A stretch of DNA of 64,000 bases, taken from NCBI RefSeq assembly GCF_037094495.1, contig NZ_CP146612.1, positions 1,708,241 to 1,772,240 on the forward strand, in the 5' to 3' direction. Numbering within the stretch: position 1 is the first letter of the stretch; each line of letters begins with the position of its first letter. The stretch is from Dehalogenimonas sp. W (GTDB lineage Bacteria; Chloroflexota; Dehalococcoidia; Dehalococcoidales; Dehalococcoidaceae). A program made the position numbers and the translations under genes. A model generated the notes under the pieces. It made no database searches and was not told the DNA's origin. It was given only the letters and a program-made list of their open reading frames with translations. Shown here piece by piece: positions 7,980 through 16,083 of this stretch.

Positions 7980-9857
7980 TTATTTCACCTCCACGGCATC
8001 CAGGCGGCAAACATCATAACAGGCACCGCACTTGGTACATTTAGTTTGATCCAGAATAACCGGTTGTTTTTTGCCCTGGGAAGTAATCGCATTGACCGGG
8101 CAAGCTTTAACACACAAATTACAGCCTGTACAATTACCGTCAATAATATTGTAGGTAATCAACGGTTTACAGACGCCGGCGGGACACCTTTTATCCTTAA
8201 TATGAGCTTCATATTCATTTTGAAAATGGCGAAGTGTAGACAACACAGGATTGCCTGCGGAGCCACCGAGACCGCATAAAGCTCCCATCGTTAAAGCTTC
8301 CGACAAATCAGTCAAGGTTTCAATATCCCCTTCCTGCCCATCACCGGCAATAATCCGGTCCAGAATTTGCCGCATCCGCTTTAGCCCTTCCCTGCAGGGT
8401 ACGCATTTGCCACAGGATTCACCTTCTAAAAAGCTTAAGAAATATCGGGCGATATCCACCATACAATTGTCTTCATCCATAACGATCATGGCACCCGAAC
8501 CCATCATTGAGCCGGCCTTGGAAAGTTCATCAAAGTCTACATTCAAGTCAAGCTTATCTTCCGGCAAACATCCCCCTGAAGGACCGCCGGTCTGTACCGC
8601 CTTAAATTTCTTGCCGTTTGGAATCCCTCCTCCGATATCGTAAATAATTTCTCTAAGGGTAATCCCCATAGGCACTTCAATCAGCCCTGTATTGTTCACC
8701 TTACCAACCAACGAAAAAATCTTGGTTCCTTTACTGTTGGCGGTGCCAATTTCATAAAACCAATCAGCGCCTTTGTTGATAATCAACGGCACGTTTGCCA
8801 GGGTTTCTACATTATTCAATACCGTTGGATGATCCCACAAACCTTTTTCAGATGTGTGAACGTATTTGGCTCGAGGTTCACCAACTCGACCTTCCACCGA
8901 GGCCATTAAAGCAGTTGATTCACCACAGACAAAAGCACCGCCGCCCTGACTTATTTTGACATCAAAACTGAACTCTGAGCCAAGAATGGCTTCGCCCAGC
9001 AACCCGGCGCTTTTGGCCTGCTTAATGGCAAGTTCAGCATTTTGTAAAGCAACCGGATATTCATGGCGAATATAGATATACCCCTCATGAGCACCGACAG
9101 CATAGGCAGCGATCAACATGCCCTCAATGATGGAATGCGGGTTGCCTTCCATTAATGACCGATCCATAAAGGCACCGGGGTCACCCTCATCACAATTGCA
9201 TATGACATATTTCAGAGCATCATCAACTTCACGAGTGCTTTGCCACTTCGCGCCGGTGGCAAAACCACCACCTCCGCGACCTCTAAGCCCTGAGTGTCTA
9301 ATTTCGTCAATGACATCGTCAGCCGTCATCTCAAAAAGCGCCTTAGACAGAGCCGCATAACCCCCAATCGCTATATAGTCATCAAGACTGGTAGGATCAA
9401 TATAACCGTTGGCGCCGAAGACCAGCCTCATTTGCTTTTTATAAAAAGGTACATCATGTTCACAAGTGATCTTGTCAGTGCTACCGGGTGCAGAATACAA
9501 GAGCCGTTCAATTACATTATTCCGGCTGATAGTCTCAGTAACTATCTCCGCAACGTCTCCAAATTTGACTCGTTGATACAGGGTATTCTCCGGCCTAATA
9601 ACCACCAAAGGACCTCGTTCACAAAAACCATGGCAGCCGGTAGTCTTTACGGTTACCTGTAATTCCATGCCCTGAGATTTAATTTCATCACGGAACGCCT
9701 GGGCCAGTTTTGACGCACCATAAGCCAGACACCCGGTGCCGCAGCAAACGGTGATTACCCGTTGACTGGCCTGCGTGTTGAAATTCAATCCGTCCCGATG
9801 GTCTTCAAGCTCTTTTTTAGAATTAAGCCGAATGTTCTTAGTTTGTATTAAGGCCAT
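7980..9857 (-). CDS. nuoF: NuoF-like NADH-binding flavoprotein (HndC/HydB type)
   Basis: The NAD(P)H-FMN-iron-sulfur subunit of an NADH-linked electron transfer complex. The domain order is typical of fermentative hydrogenase-type NuoF: an N-terminal thioredoxin-like 2Fe-2S domain (~30-115, CCGTGCLAYG and TTGCHGFCERGP), the FMN/NAD-binding core with GLRGRGGGGFATGAKW, an SLBB domain, the 4Fe-4S site ESCGKCVPCREG, and a C-terminal double 4Fe-4S ferredoxin (CTGCNLCVKACP, CTKCGACYDVC). At 625 residues it is the long form. It starts 1 base after nuoE ends. In the por operon it would exchange electrons between NAD(H) and ferredoxin. Confidence 0.93.
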   Translation of the reverse strand: MALIQTKNIRLNSKKELEDHRDGLNFNTQASQRVITVCCGTGCLAYGASKLAQAFRDEIKSQGMELQVTVKTTGCHGFCERGPLVVIRPENTLYQRVKFGDVAEIVTETISRNNVIERLLYSAPGSTDKITCEHDVPFYKKQMRLVFGANGYIDPTSLDDYIAIGGYAALSKALFEMTADDVIDEIRHSGLRGRGGGGFATGAKWQSTREVDDALKYVICNCDEGDPGAFMDRSLMEGNPHSIIEGMLIAAYAVGAHEGYIYIRHEYPVALQNAELAIKQAKSAGLLGEAILGSEFSFDVKISQGGGAFVCGESTALMASVEGRVGEPRAKYVHTSEKGLWDHPTVLNNVETLANVPLIINKGADWFYEIGTANSKGTKIFSLVGKVNNTGLIEVPMGITLREIIYDIGGGIPNGKKFKAVQTGGPSGGCLPEDKLDLNVDFDELSKAGSMMGSGAMIVMDEDNCMVDIARYFLSFLEGESCGKCVPCREGLKRMRQILDRIIAGDGQEGDIETLTDLSEALTMGALCGLGGSAGNPVLSTLRHFQNEYEAHIKDKRCPAGVCKPLITYNIIDGNCTGCNLCVKACPVNAITSQGKKQPVILDQTKCTKCGACYDVCRLDAVEVK

Positions 9858-9858
9858 A

Positions 9859-10329
9859 CTATTTACAGCTTTCCAAAATGGATTTTACCTTATCTGTATT
9901 TACCTGACCGACATATTCATTATCCACAACAACCACCGGGCCGAGTGCGCAGGCACCGACGCAATTTACTGTTTCCAGGGTGAATTTCATGTCTGTTGAA
10001 GTTTCTCCGGCACACAAGCATAAATCTGTCTCAAGTTTATCTAATACTTTTTCGGCACCGCGGACATGGCACGCAGTACCCATGCAAACATGAATGCTAT
10101 GCCGTCCCCGAGGTTTCAAACTGAAGGCCTTAAAAAATGTAACTACGCTATAAACTCTGCTCAACGGCACATCAAGACATTCACTGATAGTTACTAAAGC
10201 CTCTTTAGGCAAATAATTAAGCTCGGTTTGCACGTCCTGAAGAATAGCCACCAGCATACTGGCGTCATTATTATGTTTTGCCAACACCTTGTTGACGGTT
10301 GCTTCGTTAAGATTTACAGTTATCGTCAT
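9859..10329 (-). CDS. nuoE: NuoE-like 2Fe-2S thioredoxin-fold subunit (HndA type)
   Basis: A 156-residue partner of NuoF. An N-terminal helical domain (NYLPKEALVTISECLDVPLS) is followed by the thioredoxin-like 2Fe-2S domain. The four Cys ligands are in CMGTACHVRGA and VNCVGACALGPVVVV. The ATG overlaps the porB stop (ATGA), so translation is coupled. Together with nuoF and the HoxU-like protein it makes a diaphorase module. Confidence 0.94.
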   Translation of the reverse strand: MTITVNLNEATVNKVLAKHNNDASMLVAILQDVQTELNYLPKEALVTISECLDVPLSRVYSVVTFFKAFSLKPRGRHSIHVCMGTACHVRGAEKVLDKLETDLCLCAGETSTDMKFTLETVNCVGACALGPVVVVDNEYVGQVNTDKVKSILESCK

Positions 10330-11246
10330 TTAGCTTTCTCCACTAAATTCTCATATTCTTCCACAACACGAGCTTCAATTTGGGCAAGAGTTTCCGGTTT
10401 TAGATGTCGGAACCGACGTTGTAATTTAGTGTACTCCTGTAAAGACTTAAGTTTTTGAGGCTCCATGCTCATCTTGTATCGGCCGTTCTCAACTTCATAA
10501 AGAGGAAAAACTCCGGTTTCCACTGCTAAACGGCCCAACAGTATGGAAATATCGGTATCACATCTCCAACCGGTGGGGCAAACCGACATAATTTGGATAT
10601 ATGCCGGCCCCTTAACAGCCAATCCTTTTTTCACTTTTTCAATCAGGTCAAAAGGGTAACTGGGGCAAGCGGTGGCAACGTATGGTATCCCATGGGCAAC
10701 GGCAATCTCCGGCATATTTTTTTTCCATGACAGCTGCCCGGCATGAACCTTGCCAGCCGGAGAGGTGGTGGTTGCCGCTCCAAAGGGCGTAGCGGATGAA
10801 CGTTGTATCCCTGTATTCATGTAGGCTTCATTGTCGAAGCAAAGGTACAAGAAATTGTGTCCTCGCTCCATAGCACCGGATAGCGCCTGCAAACCAATGT
10901 CCAGGGTTGCACCGTCACCGGCAATTGCAACCACATTGATATCTTCCTGAGGCAGTGTTCCTTTACGCATCTGGGCTTTTAGTCCAGCCTCAATACCCGA
11001 AGCTACCGCAGCGCTATTTTCAAAAAGTGTATGTATCCACGGCAATTGCCAGGACGTATAAGGGTACTGGGAAGCCACGATTTCCATACAACCTGTAGCA
11101 TTAACAACGATTGTATTGGGCCCAAAAGCCTTGGCGGCCAGCCTGACCGCGAGTGCTTCTCCACAACCGATACAAGCTCGGTGGCCGGGCGCAAACGGCT
11201 CTTCTTTTGAGACCAGTCGGGAGGCATAAATATTCAGATTTTGCAT
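10326..11246 (-). CDS. porB: Pyruvate:ferredoxin oxidoreductase, beta subunit
   Basis: The thiamine diphosphate-binding subunit of a four-subunit 2-oxoacid:ferredoxin oxidoreductase. It has CIGCGEALAVRLAAKAFG near the N-terminus (cluster-binding Cys), the ThDP motif GDGATLDIGLQALSGA and DNEAYMNTGIQRSS. The length of 306 residues fits PorB. Start and stop overlap the flanking genes (TAATG with porA, ATGA with nuoE). The acid specificity cannot be proved here; sequence wording favours pyruvate over 2-oxoglutarate. Confidence 0.92.
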   Translation of the reverse strand: MQNLNIYASRLVSKEEPFAPGHRACIGCGEALAVRLAAKAFGPNTIVVNATGCMEIVASQYPYTSWQLPWIHTLFENSAAVASGIEAGLKAQMRKGTLPQEDINVVAIAGDGATLDIGLQALSGAMERGHNFLYLCFDNEAYMNTGIQRSSATPFGAATTTSPAGKVHAGQLSWKKNMPEIAVAHGIPYVATACPSYPFDLIEKVKKGLAVKGPAYIQIMSVCPTGWRCDTDISILLGRLAVETGVFPLYEVENGRYKMSMEPQKLKSLQEYTKLQRRFRHLKPETLAQIEARVVEEYENLVEKAK

Positions 11247-12421
11247 TATTCCCTCACCCCGATCATCTCATATTCTTTATCGGTGCCTGATGCGGCTATC
11301 CGCATTCCATCGGTTATCAATTGTTCAAAACCATCTACCGTAATATCACGTCCACCCAAACCCCCAATGAAACTGACCACAGCGGGTTTATCGGCTTCGT
11401 TGTACAAAGCGGCCTTCAGCTCCGAAGCAACCGGACCGCCCGGACCACCGGAGGAAATACTTCGATCAAGTACCAGCAGTGTCTTAACGCCTTTAACTGC
11501 TGCCCTGAATTCTTCAAACGGAAACGGTCTCCACAGGCGGAGCCGAATCAACCCAATATCAACACCTTTGGCCCTGAGACTATCCACCGCTGACATGGCG
11601 GTTTCCGAAAAACTGCCCATAGTAAAAAGCAAGGTTTTGGCACCTTCACATTTATAACATTCAACTGGATGATAAGAGCGACCAAATTTTTGGGCATATT
11701 CATCCCAGACCTGTATTATGGTTTTCTTGACCCCGGACATTGCCTGTTCCTGAGCCCATTTTGCTTCAGTAAAGACCACCGGCGGGGCAAAATCACCCAT
11801 GGCTACAGGTTTGGAAGGATGTAATGTTAAAGGACTGTGAATGGGGGGTAAAAACTCACAAACATCTGATTCTTCAGGCATCTCAATGGGTTCAATCACA
11901 TGAGAAAGATGAAAACCATCCAGATGCACCATTATCGGTAACAGCACGTTGTGGTCTTCGGCAATCTTAAAGGCGCAGATGATTTGATCAACTACTTCCT
12001 GGCCGTTCTCAGTAAAGACCTGAATCCAGCCGGTATCCCTGACCGCCATAGCATCGGAATGGTCCCCCCACACCGATAAAGGCGATGATAAGGCGCGGTT
12101 AGCGACAGCCATGACAATAGGCAAACGCATGCCGGAAGCTACATACAAAACCTCGTGCATTAGCTCCAACCCTTGTCCGGCAGTAGCTGTAAAAGTTCTT
12201 GCACCGGCTGCCGATGATCCCAAACAGGCACTCAGCGCAGAATGTTCTGATTCAACGGGTACGTATTCGGCATCCAGTTCGCCTTCGGCGACAAGCTCCG
12301 CTAGATGCTCAACGATGTGAGTCTGCGGCGTGATAGGATAGGCAGCAATTACATCTGCATTAGCCAGTTTTACCGCATCGGCCAGCGCTATTGATACTTC
12401 AATTCCAATTCGTCTACCCAT
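11246..12421 (-). CDS. porA: Pyruvate:ferredoxin oxidoreductase, alpha subunit
   Basis: A 391-residue catalytic partner of PorB that binds the 2-oxoacid and the pyrimidine side of ThDP. The conserved YPITPQTHIVEHLAEL is near residue 25 and VPVESEHSALSACLGSSAAG follows. The ATG at 12421 is chosen: GGAGGAG lies 11-12 bases upstream and the start overlaps the porD stop (TAATG). A longer reading beginning 15 codons upstream would run through porD and has no ribosome site. The wording HLDGFHLSHVIEP is typical of pyruvate-type enzymes. Confidence 0.93.
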   Translation of the reverse strand: MGRRIGIEVSIALADAVKLANADVIAAYPITPQTHIVEHLAELVAEGELDAEYVPVESEHSALSACLGSSAAGARTFTATAGQGLELMHEVLYVASGMRLPIVMAVANRALSSPLSVWGDHSDAMAVRDTGWIQVFTENGQEVVDQIICAFKIAEDHNVLLPIMVHLDGFHLSHVIEPIEMPEESDVCEFLPPIHSPLTLHPSKPVAMGDFAPPVVFTEAKWAQEQAMSGVKKTIIQVWDEYAQKFGRSYHPVECYKCEGAKTLLFTMGSFSETAMSAVDSLRAKGVDIGLIRLRLWRPFPFEEFRAAVKGVKTLLVLDRSISSGGPGGPVASELKAALYNEADKPAVVSFIGGLGGRDITVDGFEQLITDGMRIAASGTDKEYEMIGVRE

Positions 12422-12717
12422 TACTTTTCGGTCTCCTCCCGCATGGTTATTACCCGGGTAGGACACTCATAAGCACAAATTCCGCAGCCTTTGCAATAGA
12501 AAAAATCAGCCTCAAAAAAGCCTTTCTGGTTCTGATGAATACAGCCTTCCGGACAAAATATATAGCAGATTCCGCACTTGATGCAGCGTGAAAAATCGTA
12601 TGAGGGTTGCTGAGAGCGCCAATCCCCGGTTTTATATACCGCAGCACTGCCAGGTTCGGTAACGGCAGCACCAATTTCAATGTCTTTCCAGGTCAATTCA
12701 TGTTCTTGTTTAGCCAC
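12421..12717 (-). CDS. porD: Pyruvate:ferredoxin oxidoreductase, delta (ferredoxin) subunit
   Basis: A small double 4Fe-4S ferredoxin (CIKCGICYIFCPEGC and CKGCGICAYECP) that takes electrons from the alpha/beta core. The start is uncertain: GTG at 12717 has AAGGAG 10 bases upstream, while a TTG at 12726 lies too close to that site. It overlaps the porG end by a few bases. Confidence 0.9.
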   Translation of the reverse strand: MAKQEHELTWKDIEIGAAVTEPGSAAVYKTGDWRSQQPSYDFSRCIKCGICYIFCPEGCIHQNQKGFFEADFFYCKGCGICAYECPTRVITMREETEK

Positions 12718-13285
12718 CAGTTTCAAGCTCCTTTACCCGGGTCTCTTCAAAAGCCCGCTTCATGGCCTTGAGATTTTTCGCAGCAATCTTGCCAAACCGG
12801 TGATTCACCGGATCAGTCATAGATTCCAGATCTATGATCCCCAGAGCCTTGATTAAGGCCCCAAGCATGGTGGTATTGACGATGGGCACACCCAGTTCTT
12901 CCCGAGCGATAAGATTGGCGTCAATAACCGCAACACGCCAATGCTTGGATAATTCGGGAAATGAGTCCAGTGGCTTTGTGGTATTGATAACGATAGTCCC
13001 ACCCTGTTTGAGACCGGAAGTTACCCTGGCAATTTCAATAAGACTGGGGTCCAGAACAATAACGGCGTCCGGATTGGTGATGCCCGCCCGATTACGAATT
13101 GGATTACTTGCGTTGATCCGATTGAAAGCCATGACCGGCGCCCCGCGCCGTTCCGGGCCAAAACTGGGGAATCCCTGAGCGTATTTGCCTTCGGAAATTG
13201 CCGCCTGAGCCACCAGTTCCGCCGATGTGACGGCCCCTTGGCCACCGCGACCGTGCCACCTGAGTTCAGCAAGTTCGCTTTTAAT
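12710..13285 (-). CDS. porG: Pyruvate:ferredoxin oxidoreductase, gamma subunit, probably starting at ATT
   Basis: The gamma subunit binds the coenzyme A side. The conserved opening RWHGRGGQGAVTSAEL lies upstream of the first standard start codon (GTG at 13213), so that GTG would remove the most conserved part. Extending upstream, the only position that fits is ATT at 13285, 5 bases after AGGGAGGGG, giving KSELAELRWHGRGGQG after the initiator. Homologues begin about 5 residues before RWHGRGGQG. No ATG, GTG or TTG is in frame between the tRNA-Arg and this point. It is the first gene of the seven-gene operon running to 7243. Confidence 0.9.
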   Translation of the reverse strand: MKSELAELRWHGRGGQGAVTSAELVAQAAISEGKYAQGFPSFGPERRGAPVMAFNRINASNPIRNRAGITNPDAVIVLDPSLIEIARVTSGLKQGGTIVINTTKPLDSFPELSKHWRVAVIDANLIAREELGVPIVNTTMLGALIKALGIIDLESMTDPVNHRFGKIAAKNLKAMKRAFEETRVKELETGG

Positions 13286-13316
13286 AGTAGCCCCTCCCTG
13301 ATTAAATTTGTAATAC

Positions 13317-13389
13317 TGCCCCTGGAGCGACTCGAACGCTCGCTCCCAGCTTCGGAGGCTGGTGCTCTATCCACCTGAGCTACAGGGGC
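13317..13389 (-). tRNA. tRNA-Arg (anticodon CCG)
   Basis: Minus-strand cloverleaf. Acceptor GCCCCTG/CAGGGGC, anticodon stem CCAGC/GCTGG with loop CTCCGAA. Unlike the other tRNAs here the 3' CCA is not encoded. It lies just upstream of porG. Confidence 0.92.
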
Positions 13390-13445
13390 AAATAGGTGAG
13401 TATACATTCTATCTTATAGAACGTATTTTTGACAAGAAATCAGCT

Positions 13446-14726
13446 TTAATGTGGCAGATGTGGTGAAGAAGGAGCTTCACTCGCGGCTTTTTTAAACAGC
13501 GGCTTCAAGAGTGAAGGCGCGATTAATGTGGTAACCAAACTCACAGCTACGGCAACACCAAATATATCCCGACTGATGGCACCAACGAGCAATCCGGCAC
13601 CCGCAACTATCAGTCCTACTTCACCCCGAGGCACCATCCCCATACCGATTATCATACTGCCTTTATGGTCACACTTGGCGATATAGCGTGCCGGTATATA
13701 ACAACCAACAACTTTACCAAACACCGCAAGCACGATAATAATTGACGCTGGAATAATGACAGCTCCGATAGCCCCAAGATCAACCTGCATACCAAGATAG
13801 GCAAAAAAGAACGGCGCCATGAACAGCATTATAGGCCGCGTTTGATGAATAATATCCTCACGTTCGGCGGTGGCAGCAAACATCAAACCGGCAACATAGG
13901 CACCAACTACCGGATGCAACCCCACCAAAGTAACCCCGTAAGATATCAGTACACCAATAACCAGGGCGGTAATCGGCATTAAACCAGAGTCTTTGAATGG
14001 AGCCAGTAAAAACCGGGAAATATACTTGTGCCCAAAGTATCCGATGAATAAAATCCCCAGCCAAACCGCAAAGCCAATCAAACCGGTAACAATAGCCGCT
14101 CCGGTTGAAAGCTCACCGGTCTTCGCCATAGTAATCACCACTGACAGAATTACCAAACCAAGAATGTCGTCAATAACCGCAGCCACGAGAATAATGGTGC
14201 CCTCTCGGGTACCAAGCTTACCCATGTCCATCAGGATACGTACGGTGATACCTATGCTTGTAGCTGTCAGCACCGCACCGGTAAACAACCAACCGACAGT
14301 ACCGATTTCCGGAAAAAAGTACATCGCGGCACCATAGCCCAAAATAAACGGAACGATAACACCACCAATTGCAATCAATGCGCCGGAAAAAGCATTTTTA
14401 ACAAAAGCCCGGACATCAGTTTCCAAACCAGCCACAAACAAAAGTGCAATAACAGCAATTTCGGACACGATCTGTAGGGGGTTGAAATTTTCAACCTCCA
14501 GCCCACCTTCAGCAAAATGACCGCTGATGGTGGCAAAATTAAGAATCACCGGATCGTTGAATAAACTTCCTAGCAAGAACGGCGAAATAATAATGCCGGC
14601 GGCTAATTCTCCGATTACCGCAGGTTGCTTGAAGTATCTTTCCGCAATTTCACCACCCAAACGGGCAGCTAATAATACCAAGCCGAAAGTCAGTATCAGT
14701 TTAAAATATATAAGGTCAGTTTCCAT
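13446..14726 (-). CDS. Cation:proton antiporter (KefB/CPA2 family)
   Basis: An integral membrane protein of 426 residues with about 12 hydrophobic segments and no cytoplasmic TrkA domain at the end. It reads as a Na+/H+ or K+/H+ exchanger of the CPA2 family: FKQPAVIGELAAGIIISPFLLG in the second segment and AAVIDDILGLVILSVV, which carries the conserved double Asp of the ion site. VPRGEVGLIVAGAG is also a family motif. The gene stands alone between tRNA genes with a weak ribosome site. The transported ion cannot be told from sequence. Confidence 0.9.
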   Translation of the reverse strand: METDLIYFKLILTFGLVLLAARLGGEIAERYFKQPAVIGELAAGIIISPFLLGSLFNDPVILNFATISGHFAEGGLEVENFNPLQIVSEIAVIALLFVAGLETDVRAFVKNAFSGALIAIGGVIVPFILGYGAAMYFFPEIGTVGWLFTGAVLTATSIGITVRILMDMGKLGTREGTIILVAAVIDDILGLVILSVVITMAKTGELSTGAAIVTGLIGFAVWLGILFIGYFGHKYISRFLLAPFKDSGLMPITALVIGVLISYGVTLVGLHPVVGAYVAGLMFAATAEREDIIHQTRPIMLFMAPFFFAYLGMQVDLGAIGAVIIPASIIIVLAVFGKVVGCYIPARYIAKCDHKGSMIIGMGMVPRGEVGLIVAGAGLLVGAISRDIFGVAVAVSLVTTLIAPSLLKPLFKKAASEAPSSPHLPH

Positions 14727-14839
14727 ATGGAGAGTAACTTTAACAGATAATCAAAAATTCTTCCAATGCCGCATCAACCGAATTATTTGTCGTGTGACGG
14801 GGTTTCACATTAACGGCCTGTTCAGGTAAAATAGCCGCC

Positions 14840-14927
14840 GGAGAGGTGTCCGAGTGGTTGATGGTGTCGCTCTCGAAAAGCGATCTCCGGTAACGGAGCG
14901 TGGGTTCGAATCCCACCCTCTCCGCCA
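14840..14927 (+). tRNA. tRNA-Ser (anticodon CGA)
   Basis: An 88-base class II tRNA with a long variable arm. Acceptor GGAGAGG/CCTCTCC, anticodon loop CTCGAAA, T-loop TTCGAAT, CCA encoded. Confidence 0.94.
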
Positions 14928-15023
14928 TTCATACTATAAGCCTTGAAGCGATTACTGTTAGCTTGACTAAGGACGCCGTTTTTTATATCATTGTCGGGCT
15001 TTACCAGGTGGGACGACTCATGC

Positions 15024-15113
<90 letters not shown>

Positions 15114-15134
15114 CCTAAACAACACTCTAGAATT

Positions 15135-15166
15135 AAAAAGCGGGACGAAATTTCGTCCCGCTTTTT
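15135..15166. terminator. Bidirectional intrinsic terminator
   Basis: A perfect 16-base inverted repeat (AAAAAGCGGGACGAAA and its complement) with A and T runs on both sides. It serves the tRNA-Ser genes from the left and the bifunctional nuclease from the right. Confidence 0.88.
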
Positions 15167-15183
15167 TTCACCTTTAAGTCTTT

Positions 15184-15750
15184 TTAAGACTTCCGTTTAT
15201 CAAAGTCTTCCAGATCCAAATTGTTCTCAATAAAGTCCCGGAAAGCGCTCATTTTGTTGATTTCATCTTCACTGGCCTTTTTGCGCCGTTCGGTAACATC
15301 GGCGGCGCCATCCAGCCCGTCCAGTACCTCCTGCCCTTCACTTTCCCGGTCAAGGACAATTCCAGCCTTATCAAGGACTGACTCATCCGCATATATTGGA
15401 ACATCCACGCGGACGGCCAATGCCAGAGCATCTGAGGGCCGGGAATCTATTTCCACCTGGTTTTCACCGATGTTCAGTAAAATCTTCGCATAAAAAGTGT
15501 CGTTCTTCAGGTCACTGACAATAACGTGATCCACGGTTGCCCCAAGTACTTCAATGGCAGTCGCCAGCAGATCATGCGTCATCGGACGCTGCACCTGAAT
15601 ACCTTCCTGCAATCTGATGGCGATGGCCTGAGCTTCGGCAGAGCCGATCCAGATCGGCAGATAACGCAGAGTGTTCTTTTCTTTCAGCATGACCACCCGC
15701 TGATAATTCACCAAACTGACCCGGATACTCTCAATGGTCATTTCTATCAT
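15184..15750 (-). CDS. Bifunctional nuclease (BFN/DUF151) family protein
   Basis: The 188-residue protein has the BFN domain over residues 1-125, with LRYLPIWIGSAEAQAIA and EIDSRPSDALALAVR, the two conserved blocks of the family. A short charged tail (about 150-185, EINKMSAFRDFIENNLDLED) resembles a UvrB/UvrC-type helical motif. Plant members were reported to cut RNA and DNA; the bacterial role is poorly known. AGGGAGG lies upstream of the ATG. It is transcribed alone, towards the shared terminator. Confidence 0.86.
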   Translation of the reverse strand: MIEMTIESIRVSLVNYQRVVMLKEKNTLRYLPIWIGSAEAQAIAIRLQEGIQVQRPMTHDLLATAIEVLGATVDHVIVSDLKNDTFYAKILLNIGENQVEIDSRPSDALALAVRVDVPIYADESVLDKAGIVLDRESEGQEVLDGLDGAADVTERRKKASEDEINKMSAFRDFIENNLDLEDFDKRKS

Positions 15751-16083
15751 TATATAAAAGGGCCTCCCTGCAACAGACTTGAAGACGTTTCAATTCTACA
15801 TTTATACCCAAGAGGTGTCAATGAACATTTCCGTACGAATTCATGGTAGAATTAACGCAAGGTGTCCGCATAACAACTGGATTTTACGGTTGAAAAAGCA
15901 AGTCAACACTATCCCCCCTGCTTGGCTGCCTTTTGCTAAGATATTTATCCGTGACAGGGGACTTTAACAAGGCGGTTTTTTGTAGTAGAATATCTAGCCT
16001 TTGTCGGCACGGCACCCGGTTATCACAACAACTTTACCAGTGACCCAATAAACATTTAGCTATCGGGAAGGAGACAACCACGG
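15751..16083. other. Intergenic region between the nuclease and ppsA
   Basis: 333 bases without a gene, serving as the divergent upstream region of both neighbours. A candidate ppsA promoter lies at 15964-15991. No riboswitch-like fold or repeat was seen. Confidence 0.5.
15964..15991 (+). promoter_or_regulatory. Candidate promoter for ppsA
   Basis: TTAACA, 16-base spacer, TAGAAT, about 90 bases before the ppsA ATG. Confidence 0.4.

Noticed and set aside
13021..13407. Minus-strand frame through porG and tRNA-Arg
   Set aside because: It overlaps a tRNA and is out of frame with porG, which is clearly conserved.
15779..15967. Small plus-strand frames upstream of ppsA
   Set aside because: No ribosome site or recognisable protein; probably leader DNA.
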